A DNA stretch of 64,000 nucleotides from Selenomonadales bacterium 4137-cl (GTDB lineage: Bacteria; Bacillota; Negativicutes; Sporomusales; UBA7701). Positions 23,869 through 31,399 of this stretch are shown here, piece by piece. The notes below the pieces were generated by a model that made no database searches, was not told where the DNA came from, and saw only the letters and a program-made list of their open reading frames with translations. The DNA lies in assembly GCA_032334055.1 (NCBI GenBank), contig JAUOZS010000001.1, positions 3,930,001 through 3,994,000 of the forward strand. Direction: 5' to 3'. Numbering within the stretch: the first letter of the stretch is position 1; the number at the start of each line of letters is the position of its first letter. The position numbers and the translations under genes are program-made.

Positions 23869-24222
23869 TTGGTAACGGAATTTATGGCTCTGGCAACCGT
23901 CATTATCCTGCTGGGCGTAACCGGCGCCGAAACCGCCGCCGCGGTCTTCGGCAGCCTCGCCGGCTTCTCCGTATGGTTGGGCGTCTTCGCCGGCTACAAA
24001 CTCTCGCGGCGCATGAACGGCCCCGACAGCCCTTTTGCATACGTCTACGCCCTTGTCATCACCGCCGTTTTCCGCTATGCCGAAATCGTCCTCCTGCTGC
24101 CCTCCGCGGGCGGCTTCCATCCCGGGGCCGACCTCGCGCGGCTCGTATGGCCGGTCGTCGCCAGCCTCCTCGTAATGGCCCTCGTCAACATCGGCGTCAA
24201 ACTCCGCGCCAGAAGAAAATAA
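23869..24222 (+). CDS. Small membrane protein, unknown function
   Basis: 117 residues with three or four hydrophobic segments (about 5-22, 24-44, 58-76, 88-110) and a basic tail (KLRARRK). The TTG start is supported by a strong GGAGGAGGG eight bases upstream. No family recognised. It diverges from the ABC-F gene and is followed by a terminator and dispersed repeat copy 2. Confidence 0.7.
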   Translation: MVTEFMALATVIILLGVTGAETAAAVFGSLAGFSVWLGVFAGYKLSRRMNGPDSPFAYVYALVITAVFRYAEIVLLLPSAGGFHPGADLARLVWPVVASLLVMALVNIGVKLRARRK

Positions 24223-24240
24223 ACATACCCAAAGCCAAAC

Positions 24241-24267
24241 AGAGGCGGTCCCCGGACCGCCTCTTTG
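24241..24267 (+). terminator. Terminator of the small membrane protein gene
   Basis: An 11-bp perfect stem AGAGGCGGTCC / GGACCGCCTCT with a 2-nt loop, then a short T run. Confidence 0.7.
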
Positions 24268-24270
24268 ACT

Positions 24271-24388
24271 GCCGATAAAGCCCCATCTGCGGCGTTGCTC
24301 CTCAAAGCGCTTGCTTGCGTACGCCCTGTAGTACGCAAGCAAGCGCTTTTCCGGTGCGCCTTGCATCTGGAGCTTTCTCGACAACCTG
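24271..24388 (+). repeat. Dispersed structured repeat, copy 2
   Basis: The same conserved ends as copy 1 at 14448-14566. The centre is a perfect 19-bp stem: the arms are 24304-24322 (AAAGCGCTTGCTTGCGTAC) and 24331-24349, with an 8-nt loop. Arm sequence differs from copy 1 while pairing is kept, so structure rather than sequence appears conserved. An 18-bp terminator stem follows at 24400-24438. Confidence 0.82.
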
Positions 24389-24399
24389 GTTTTACCCTA

Positions 24400-24438
24400 A
24401 GCCAAAAGCGGCGGTCCACCGGACCGCCGCTTTTGGCT
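24400..24438. terminator. Long hairpin terminator between repeat copy 2 and cheW
   Basis: An 18-bp perfect stem AGCCAAAAGCGGCGGTCC / GGACCGCCGCTTTTGGCT with a 3-nt loop. It lies at the 3' end of cheW on minus and after the repeat on plus, and may serve both. Confidence 0.7.
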
Positions 24439-24486
24439 TTATCGCCGGACCCCGCGGAGCTCCCGGCTTTCTATTCGATCGGGCGG

Positions 24487-24930
24487 CTAACCGGCCGCCT
24501 GCATTTCCACGTGCTCCTCCTCGCTGAACAGCCTGTCCAGGTTGAGGATTATCAGCAGCCTGTCGCCCGTCTTGCCGATACCGCGCAGGAAATCCCCTAC
24601 GCGGGTGACCGCCTGAGCCGACTCGATCGCGTTATCCTCCAGCCGCAGCACCTCGCTGACCTCATCGACCACCATTCCTACCTCGCGGCCGGCCGCTTCC
24701 ACGATCAGCGCCTGCACTTCGCCGCGCCGCGCCCGCTCCAGGCCGAACCGCTTCCCCAGGTCGATCACCGGGATCACCTTGCCCCTGAGATTGATGATCC
24801 CCTCCATATGAGGCGGCGTGTTGGGCAGCTTAGTCGCCCCGCCGTAACGGATAATCTCCTTCACCTGAGCGATCGACACCGCGTACTCCTCGCTCCCGAG
24901 CTGAAAGACAACCAATTGTTCCGACGCCAT
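24487..24930 (-). CDS. cheW: Chemotaxis adaptor CheW
   Basis: 147 residues, a single CheW domain: VVFQLGSEEYAVSIAQVKEI at the N-terminus, MEGIINLRGKVIPVIDL in the centre and VVDEVSEVLRL. Couples chemoreceptors to CheA. It lies 19 bp after the chemoreceptor gene on the same strand, so the two form a receptor/adaptor unit. No cheA or cheY is in the window. Confidence 0.95.
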   Translation of the reverse strand: MASEQLVVFQLGSEEYAVSIAQVKEIIRYGGATKLPNTPPHMEGIINLRGKVIPVIDLGKRFGLERARRGEVQALIVEAAGREVGMVVDEVSEVLRLEDNAIESAQAVTRVGDFLRGIGKTGDRLLIILNLDRLFSEEEHVEMQAAG

Positions 24931-24949
24931 CTGCTAGCCCCTCCTTCCT

Positions 24950-26968
24950 CTATACCCTGAACTTGCTCACCGCGATCTGCAGGTCCTCGGCCAGCTTTGC
25001 CAGCGCCTGGCTCGACGAAGCGATCTCCTCCATCGACGCCAGCTGCTCCTCGGCCGCCGCCGACACGCTCTGCGACTCGGCCGCCGACGACTTGCTCAGA
25101 TCGTCGATCTTGCGCACCGACCCCACGATCTGCTGGCTGCCGCCCGCCATCTGCTGCACCGCGGCCGAAATCTCCCGCACCTGGCTCGACACCTGCGACA
25201 CCAGCGCCACGATCTCCCGGAAGGCCTCACCGGCGGCGTTGACCACCTCGGCGCCTGTTTTCACCTCGCGGGTACCGTCGTTCATCGCCACGACCGCCTT
25301 GTCGGTATCGCCCTGGATCTCGCCGATCAGGTCGGCGATCTTCTTCGCCGCCTCCTGCGACTGCTCGGCCAGCTTCCTGACCTCCTCGGCCACCACCGCG
25401 AAGCCCCGGCCCTGTTCGCCGGCGCGGGCGGCTTCTATGGCTGCGTTCAACGCCAGCAGGTTGGTCTGCCCGGCGATGCCGGAAATCGTATCGACGATCT
25501 GGCCGATCTCCTTCGAGCGCTCGCCCAGCTTGGCCACAACCTTGGCCGACGTATTCACCGTATCCTCGATGTGCGCCATCTGGCTTACCGCCTTATCGAC
25601 CGCCTTGCCGCCCTCCTGGGCCTGTTCGGCCGCCCGGGCCGACTGCGCCGCCATCTGGTTGGCGTTCGCCGCCACCTGCTGGAGCCCGGCCGACATCTGC
25701 TGCACCACCGCCGACGACTCATTCGCCGCCGACACCTGCTCGGTCGCCGCGCTCGCCACATTCATGATCGACGACGCGATCTGGTTGGCCGCCTGCGTCG
25801 ACTGCTCGGCGCTCGCCGTCAGCTCCTCCGAAGACGCCGCCACCTGGTCGGCGTTGGCGTTTATCTGCCTCACCAGATTGCGCAGATTCCCGCGCATCTG
25901 GCCGATAGCGTCCGCCAGCTGGCCCACCTCGTCCCGCGAGTTCACCGTGCGTTCCCGGTCGGTCAAATCGCCCGCGGCCACCTCCTGTACCTGCGTCACC
26001 ATCAGCTTCAGCGGGCCGACGATCCGCCTCGTTATATACGTCACCGCCAGCGCGGCCAGCACCAGCACCACCGCTATCGTTCCCAGCGAAATATTACGCA
26101 GCGTTGTCAATCCCTCGGTCACCTCGTCGATCGGGCCGGAAATCGCGATCGACCACTTCGTCCCGGGCACCGGCGCGAAGCCCATCATTTTCTTGATCCC
26201 CTGGAACTCGTACGTCATGACCGCCTTCTCGCCCTTCATCATCCGCTGCGTCGCCGCGGCCAGCGCAGGATTCTTGTCGTCCTTGCCGGGGTTGTACTTC
26301 ATCACCAGGTCCTTGTTCGGGTGCATGATGATCGTGCCGTCGCCTTGGATCACATAGGCGTAGCCCGTCTTGCCCACCTTGACCTCCAGAATCTCTTTAG
26401 TAATGCTTTCGATATCAATTGCCCCAAACAGAACGCCGATAACCTTACCATCGTTTTTGATGGGAGTAGCAGCCACTATTACCAACTTGCCAGTTGCCCT
26501 TGAAACGACTGGGTCAGAGACCGACGAAACACCCTTCAGTGCCTGCTGTATGTAAGCTCGCTGGCTCAGATCGCCGGACGAGCCAGCACTGTTATAGTGG
26601 AACCCCGCCGTATTGACCCACGCAAAAGACTCGTATCGCTTATTGTTTTTTGCTAATGTTTGCAGGAAAGGGACAATGACCGTCTGATCGGCACTTTGGA
26701 ACACCGGTGCATTTGCCATGCCACCAATTTCGAGTTTTGCGCTCTCCAGCCAGTCGGCGATACCATCGCCCTCGGCCTTAGCCATGTCCTGTAAATCTGC
26801 GAAAATTTGCTCCGTCAGCATCTTGTCCGCCTGCCGGTAATTGAGCCCGCCCAGCACGCCCAGCGAAACCAGGAAAATACCCAGGATGATCACGGTCAGC
26901 TTCATCTGCAGGCTGCTCATCAGCCCGCCCCGCGACCCTCCGCCGCTTGAACCTTGAACCATTTTCAC
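24950..26968 (-). CDS. Methyl-accepting chemotaxis protein with dCache sensor
   Basis: A 672-residue receptor: N-terminal membrane helix (about 23-45 after a Gly/Ser-rich lead), an extracytoplasmic dCache-type domain of about 250 residues (SFAWVNTAGFHYNSAGSSGD, GVLFGAIDIESITKEI), a second membrane helix, HAMP, and a long signalling coiled coil with the conserved tip NLLALNAAIEAARAGEQGRG. The GTG at 26968 follows AAAGGAGAGG by 6-7 nt; an ATG two codons later is possible. The ligand class is unknown, though dCache receptors often bind amino acids or organic acids. Confidence 0.95.
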   Translation of the reverse strand: MKMVQGSSGGGSRGGLMSSLQMKLTVIILGIFLVSLGVLGGLNYRQADKMLTEQIFADLQDMAKAEGDGIADWLESAKLEIGGMANAPVFQSADQTVIVPFLQTLAKNNKRYESFAWVNTAGFHYNSAGSSGDLSQRAYIQQALKGVSSVSDPVVSRATGKLVIVAATPIKNDGKVIGVLFGAIDIESITKEILEVKVGKTGYAYVIQGDGTIIMHPNKDLVMKYNPGKDDKNPALAAATQRMMKGEKAVMTYEFQGIKKMMGFAPVPGTKWSIAISGPIDEVTEGLTTLRNISLGTIAVVLVLAALAVTYITRRIVGPLKLMVTQVQEVAAGDLTDRERTVNSRDEVGQLADAIGQMRGNLRNLVRQINANADQVAASSEELTASAEQSTQAANQIASSIMNVASAATEQVSAANESSAVVQQMSAGLQQVAANANQMAAQSARAAEQAQEGGKAVDKAVSQMAHIEDTVNTSAKVVAKLGERSKEIGQIVDTISGIAGQTNLLALNAAIEAARAGEQGRGFAVVAEEVRKLAEQSQEAAKKIADLIGEIQGDTDKAVVAMNDGTREVKTGAEVVNAAGEAFREIVALVSQVSSQVREISAAVQQMAGGSQQIVGSVRKIDDLSKSSAAESQSVSAAAEEQLASMEEIASSSQALAKLAEDLQIAVSKFRV

Positions 26969-27387
26969 GATAACCTCTCCTTTCACCCTACCCAATCTTT
27001 TTTATTCTATCGCGCCATTTCTATATTTTAAGGCGGCGCGAACCTTGGCCCGCCAGCAGGCGGGAACGACACTGCAGGGCTATTCTCCCGTGACTATACC
27101 ATAAGGCATGGTGGCGGCAAAAAGCTTCTGCCGAAAGAAAGACAGGCACAAATTATATCGAAATCCCCGCCAGACCGGATAAATCAAGGCGTGGACGAAT
27201 TTTCCGCAAAAAAATGCCCTATCTACATAAAGGTGGAAATAGTGTGCTTATGTGACAATAAACTCTGTTAATTCGACATAAAATGCCGTTTGCGGCGGGG
27301 TTGTCGCAATGCCGGCGAAAATGCTTACATTGACAAGCCATTTAATATTAACAAAAAATAATTACAAACAAAATTGTCTCCCGGCCA
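26969..27387. other. Intergenic region between the chemoreceptor and the PAS/PucR gene
   Basis: About 420 bp without a gene. It must contain the chemoreceptor promoter, but I find no hexamer pair at good spacing. The part from 27240 to 27390 is AT-rich. No repeat or RNA motif recognised. Confidence 0.5.
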
Positions 27388-27431
27388 CAAAAAAATAAGC
27401 CGTCCGTTGTCGGCAAATGACAACGGACGGC
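27388..27431 (-). terminator. Terminator of the PAS/PucR regulator gene
   Basis: A 13-bp perfect stem GCCGTCCGTTGTC / GACAACGGACGGC with a 7-nt loop. On the minus strand TTATTTTTTT follows. Confidence 0.9.
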
Positions 27432-27443
27432 CTATCCGAAACC

Positions 27444-29351
27444 TCAGACCCGGCTCAGCAGCCTCCACACCTTAAGATACAGCGACACCATCGCCCGCGT
27501 CTCGAACGAATCAAGCGACAGCCCCAGCAGCTTCTCGATCCGCTTCTTCCGCCAGATCGCCGTGTTATGGTGGATGAAAAGCCTCGCGGCGACCATCCGC
27601 AGGTTCTCCTCCTCGAGAATCGCCTCCAGCGTGGCCAGCAGATTGCTCCCCCGCTTCCGGTCGTACGCCGCCAGAGCGCCGATCATATCCCGCACGATCC
27701 GCTGGATGTTCCGGTCCCTCAGCAGCTGGAACGCGACCTGGTACAGGCCGGTATCCGCATAATGCACCGCGCCGCGGCCCTCCTGCCGGTCGCACAGCAG
27801 CAAAGCCTCCGCCGCCCTGCCGTACAGCGCCTCCAGATCGAGCGGCGCCCCTTCGCCGGAAGTTGCCGCCACGCCTACGGCCACGCGGGTGAACGCGAAC
27901 GCCGCCTCCACTCTCCCCGCCAGCCGGGCGGCGTACTCCGTCTGCTCCTCCTTCGTGCTCCCGGCCTTATCGGCAGGCACCAGCGCCGCGATACAGCCGT
28001 TCGTCTGCCATAGCCATCCTGGCTCGCGCCGCGCCAGCCAGGCAAAAATCTCTCCCGTGCTTGCCGCCGTCGCCGCCGTCGTCTCCCCGGACGGCCAGGC
28101 TGCCGGCGACCGCGGCTCCTCCCGCGCCACCGTCAGCGCCAGGCATACGTAATCCGCGCCGGTATCGACGCCGTAGCCCTCAAGCACATCGGCCACATAC
28201 TCCGCCGGGTGTCCGCCCGTCACCAGACTGTTGAAAAACGTGCTGCGGCCGTACGCCCGCTCCGCCAGCGCCGACTTCTCCTCCGCCGCTTTCTCCGCCG
28301 TTATATCCCGGACGCGGAAAGAAACCGTCCGCCTGCCCCGGTAGCGGCGCGTCATCGGCGCCGCCGTCACCCTGACAGCCTTCGGCGCCTCGCCGACCGC
28401 CGCCCGAAACTCCGTCGTCCGCGCGGCGCCCTCGCTCAGCACCGCCGCCAGCATCGCCAGCAGATCGGCAGCCACCGGCGGCGGCAGCGCGGCGCGCAGG
28501 TTCTCCCCCTCCGGGTTGCCAGGCAGCAGGCCCTTATCGCCGAAAACCCGCACGATGTCGCCAGCCTCGTCCACGATCATCGTCGTCGCGTCCGCGTCCG
28601 CCTCCGAGCAGTCCTCCAGCAGGCCGAGCTGTTCCCTCGCCTGCTCCTCCGCCCGTCGCCGCTCGCTGATATCCAGCGAAGTCGCCACCAGATGCTTCCT
28701 GCCCCCCAGGTCGATGAACACCACGCTCAACAGCGCCGTCAAAGTATCGCCGCTCTTGGTGCGCACCGCCACATCCCTCTCCCGGACGCAGCCCTCCTCA
28801 AGCAGAAGCCTGCGCATCTCGTCCCGCGCAGCCTCGTCCCACAGGCCCAGCTCCACGCCCGTCTTGCCCAGCACCTCGTCCTTGGCGAACCCCAGGCTCG
28901 CCAGCCAGGCCCCGTTCACCTCGGCGAACCTTGCCTCCGGCCAGGTCAGCAGCGCCATCGCATGCGGATTGGCGTTAAAAGCCGTCTTCAGCCGCTCCTC
29001 GGGCGGCTGTCGCTCGCCGCCGGCGCGGATAATCGCCGCCAGCCCCTCCCCGGAGGGGTAAGCGGTAACCTCCAGCCACCCTTCCGGCTGCGGCAAAAAA
29101 ACCTCCAAACGGACCGGCTCCTTACCGCCGGCAGCTGCCAACTCGAGCATCTCCGCCAGCTCGGGGATGGCCAGCCCGGCCGCGGCCAAAGTCCGTCCCG
29201 CAGGGTCGGCGCCAGCCGCCAGCAGCACCCTCGCCGCCTGGTTCATGAAAACAATCTTCCCCTGCCCGTCCACGGCCAAAAAACCGTCCGCCAGGCCGTC
29301 GAGCACGCGCGCCACCTGCGCCGCGCCTTTCTGTCCGCTTGCCCTTGGCAT
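27444..29351 (-). CDS. PAS-domain transcriptional regulator with PucR/CdaR-type HTH
   Basis: A protein of about 635 residues with three PAS-like regions (about 15-110; 122-235 with HLVATSLDISERRRAEEQ; 245-355 with VSFRVRDITAEKAAEEK), then a GGDEF-like PucR middle region without catalytic residues and a C-terminal PucR HTH (LRMVAARLFIHHNTAIWRKKRIEKLLG). This combination is uncommon: PAS sensing replaces the usual PucR or CdaR N-terminal domain. I take ATG 29351; GTG 29357 is also possible behind AGGGCGG. It has a single-gene transcript with its own terminator. Targets unknown. Confidence 0.85.
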   Translation of the reverse strand: MPRASGQKGAAQVARVLDGLADGFLAVDGQGKIVFMNQAARVLLAAGADPAGRTLAAAGLAIPELAEMLELAAAGGKEPVRLEVFLPQPEGWLEVTAYPSGEGLAAIIRAGGERQPPEERLKTAFNANPHAMALLTWPEARFAEVNGAWLASLGFAKDEVLGKTGVELGLWDEAARDEMRRLLLEEGCVRERDVAVRTKSGDTLTALLSVVFIDLGGRKHLVATSLDISERRRAEEQAREQLGLLEDCSEADADATTMIVDEAGDIVRVFGDKGLLPGNPEGENLRAALPPPVAADLLAMLAAVLSEGAARTTEFRAAVGEAPKAVRVTAAPMTRRYRGRRTVSFRVRDITAEKAAEEKSALAERAYGRSTFFNSLVTGGHPAEYVADVLEGYGVDTGADYVCLALTVAREEPRSPAAWPSGETTAATAASTGEIFAWLARREPGWLWQTNGCIAALVPADKAGSTKEEQTEYAARLAGRVEAAFAFTRVAVGVAATSGEGAPLDLEALYGRAAEALLLCDRQEGRGAVHYADTGLYQVAFQLLRDRNIQRIVRDMIGALAAYDRKRGSNLLATLEAILEEENLRMVAARLFIHHNTAIWRKKRIEKLLGLSLDSFETRAMVSLYLKVWRLLSRV

Positions 29352-29462
29352 AAACACCGTCCGCCCTAAAAATTGCTTCCTTATTCATTCTGCGCCCACG
29401 CCATGAATCCTCCGCGCGCGTCAAAAATGGTGTCAATTCTTGTCAAATAAAGGCGATGATAA

Positions 29463-29484
29463 AACTCCGCACCTGTGCGGAGTT
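29463..29484. other. Perfect hairpin upstream of the PAS/PucR gene
   Basis: AACTCCGCAC and GTGCGGAGTT with a 2-nt loop. On the minus strand TTTT follows, so it would terminate minus-strand transcription coming out of the 29.55-29.75 kb structured block. Confidence 0.55.
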
Positions 29485-29545
29485 GGGAAGTCAAGCACGG
29501 GGTTTGAGGAAATAGGGCGGGGGAGAGGGCTCGCTACCTATATCC

Positions 29546-29752
29546 CGCAGGGGCGCAAACGCCGGCTCCGGTGCTTCGGCCGAACGCGCCGTAAGGCTTG
29601 GGCCTTCGCTCGCGGGCACCGTCGCCTACGGGCGTCCATGCCCGAAGGCTCCTCGCGCGTCCGTCCATGGACGCGCGTGCTGCGGCGTGCGGCCCTGCGA
29701 CGACGGCGCGTATTCGCCCTCCGCAAAGTCGCCGACCGTTTGCACCCCTGCG
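29546..29752. other. GC-rich structured block with terminal inverted repeats
   Basis: Non-coding by appearance: all frames give Arg/Pro/Gly-rich low-complexity peptides. Its ends are inverted repeats, CGCAGGGGCGCAAACG (29546-29561) and, inverted, CGCAGGGGTGCAAACG (29752-29737), a 15/16 match. Inside are further hairpins: CGCGCGTCC/GGACGCGCG (29654-29662, 29669-29677) and CGGGC/GCCCG around 29636. The phrase TGCGGCCCTGCG occurs twice (about 29688 and 29789). It could be a structured RNA, a miniature mobile repeat or a protein-binding site; no known family recognised. Confidence 0.6.
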
Positions 29753-29950
29753 GGCGTTCAGCCGGAGGACCGGAGCTGTTCGCTTTCTGCGGCCCTGCGG
29801 GTTTCTTTCTCCCCCCGGCAAAAACCCCATTTCCGGGGCAGGCAAAGCTGACAAAATATGTTACAATATAAAATATTATACTGCTCGCGCGACGGGGGAA
29901 GCCGTGCCTGTTCTTGCCGTGGCGGCGGATGAAGATTCGGAGGGATATGT

Positions 29951-31126
29951 TTGCCCGCGAACAGCCACCTGGTCCTGAACGTCCTCCTGTATTTCATGAC
30001 CCTCACCCTCGGCAGCACCGCCAGCATCGCCGGCCTGGCCAACAAGTACATCGCGGCCCACTTCTCCGTAGAAAATTACGTCATCGGCTACTGCTTCACC
30101 GTCTACTCCGTGGCCTACGCCGGCTCCGTCTTCAGCGTCGGCTGGATGCTGGAGAAATTCAGCGTCCGCAGCCTGCTGCGGGTCTACTGCGGCCTCGGCG
30201 CCCTGGCGATCATCTGCTTCGCCAACGCCCCCTCCCTGGTCGTCTTCTCGATCTTTCTCTTCCTGTTCGGCTGCGGCATGGGCATCCTGCTGCCGACAGC
30301 CTTCCACGTCACCCTGCTGCTCTATGACGCCAAAGTCCGGGCCGCCAAATCGATCGCCGTCACCTTTTTCTACGCCGTCGGCTCGATCGTCGGTCCTATC
30401 CTCGCCGGCCTGGCATTCGACCGGGGCGTAACCTGGCAGGGCGTATACTACGCCATCGCCGCCATGCTGCTGGCCGTCGTCCTCGGCACCTTCATCCCCG
30501 AGCTCAAAGGCTTCGAACCGAAAAAAACCAACCGCGGCGACGAAAAAGTCGACTGGAACCTCAACGTCTATCTCGCCGGCCTGTCGGTATTCTGCTTCAT
30601 GATATCCGAATTCATCTTCGGCTACTGGATTATCCAGTACCTGATGGACAGCCTGGCGGTCGGCGTCGTCCTGGCAAGCGCCGCCCTTTCCGCATGGTGG
30701 GGCTGCATCACCACCGGGCGGCTGGCCGGCAGCTTCATTCTATCCCGCGTGTCGCTGGCCCAGTACATCATCGTCAGCGCGGCCGTCGGCAGTCTCGCCT
30801 ACTTCGGCCTGTTAGCGGCGGCGACCTACACGCAGGCGCTGGTGCTCATCGTCATAATGGGCTTTGCCTATTCGAGCCTTTACCCCACCCTCATCTCCTT
30901 CGGTACCTTCCAGACTCCCAAACCGTCTCCCCGCACGACCTCCTTCTTCCTCGCCTCCGGCTCGGCCGGCATCATATTCTCCGTCCTCTTGTCCAGCTCC
31001 CTCAAACAATACTTCGACTACGGCGCCGTACTCGCCGCCGGCGCTTCGCTCATCGGCGCGGTAGCCCTCGTAACCGCCGCCGTGGCCTACCGGAACAAAA
31101 AGCGCCCCTTCGCCCACGGCGCCTGA
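29951..31126 (+). CDS. Major facilitator superfamily transporter
   Basis: 391 residues with 12 hydrophobic segments and the MFS A-like region between helices 2 and 3 degenerate. The middle cytoplasmic loop is charged (ELKGFEPKKTNRGDEKVDW). The TTG start lies about 7 nt after GGAGGG; an ATG four bases upstream is in another frame. General resemblance to sugar or small-metabolite MFS permeases (FHS/YfkF-like), but the substrate cannot be assigned. It stands alone. Confidence 0.85.
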   Translation: MPANSHLVLNVLLYFMTLTLGSTASIAGLANKYIAAHFSVENYVIGYCFTVYSVAYAGSVFSVGWMLEKFSVRSLLRVYCGLGALAIICFANAPSLVVFSIFLFLFGCGMGILLPTAFHVTLLLYDAKVRAAKSIAVTFFYAVGSIVGPILAGLAFDRGVTWQGVYYAIAAMLLAVVLGTFIPELKGFEPKKTNRGDEKVDWNLNVYLAGLSVFCFMISEFIFGYWIIQYLMDSLAVGVVLASAALSAWWGCITTGRLAGSFILSRVSLAQYIIVSAAVGSLAYFGLLAAATYTQALVLIVIMGFAYSSLYPTLISFGTFQTPKPSPRTTSFFLASGSAGIIFSVLLSSSLKQYFDYGAVLAAGASLIGAVALVTAAVAYRNKKRPFAHGA

Positions 31127-31196
31127 TCCCTGCCGTTGTACGGCCCGCCTTTGGCTGACGCAGGCAAAGAAGTAATTTTCAGACAGGAATTTACTG

Positions 31197-31225
31197 TTGA
31201 CAGCGGGGCCGGCTGCTGGTATATT
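31197..31225 (+). promoter_or_regulatory. Promoter of amtB-glnB
   Basis: TTGACA (31197-31202) and TATATT (31220-31225) with a 17-bp spacer, a near-consensus sigma-A promoter. It gives a leader of about 165 nt before amtB. Confidence 0.85.
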
Positions 31226-31253
31226 TTAAAGTAACTTAGATAAAGTAGGCGAT

Positions 31254-31345
31254 GGGGCCTTCGTAGTAAAGCTACGGAGGCCCTGTGCGTTTGCAGGTGA
31301 CGATGACGTCCGCGCAATCTTTTGCCGGGCGTCTTGTGTTTTTTT
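31254..31345 (+). promoter_or_regulatory. Attenuator-like leader of amtB
   Basis: Two hairpins in the leader. The first pairs GGGCCTTCGTAG with CTACGGAGGCCC (31255-31266, 31272-31283; one G-U). The second pairs GACGTCCG with CGGGCGTC (31305-31312, 31326-31333) and is followed by TTGTGTTTTTTT, an intrinsic terminator ahead of amtB. The layout suggests regulated antitermination. The loops do not match the A1/G4 hexaloops expected for ANTAR targets, so the regulator is unknown. Confidence 0.65.
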
Positions 31346-31399
31346 GAGAGAGGTGGAACGCTGCTTAGATGAAAGAAATGAGAGAGAGGTGTTCCCCGA

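Noticed and set aside
27007..27030. Sigma-28-type promoter (TAAA ... CGATAG) upstream of the chemoreceptor.
   Set aside because: The -10 box matches only about five of eight positions and the spacing is about 3 bp short of consensus.
29440..29871. Open frames across the GC-rich block.
   Set aside because: Arg/Pro/Gly low-complexity peptides in several frames at once; the inverted-repeat structure explains the sequence better.
31254..31345. amtB leader as an ANTAR-protein target.
   Set aside because: Tandem hairpins before a terminator fit in outline, but neither loop is a hexaloop with A at position 1 and G at position 4.
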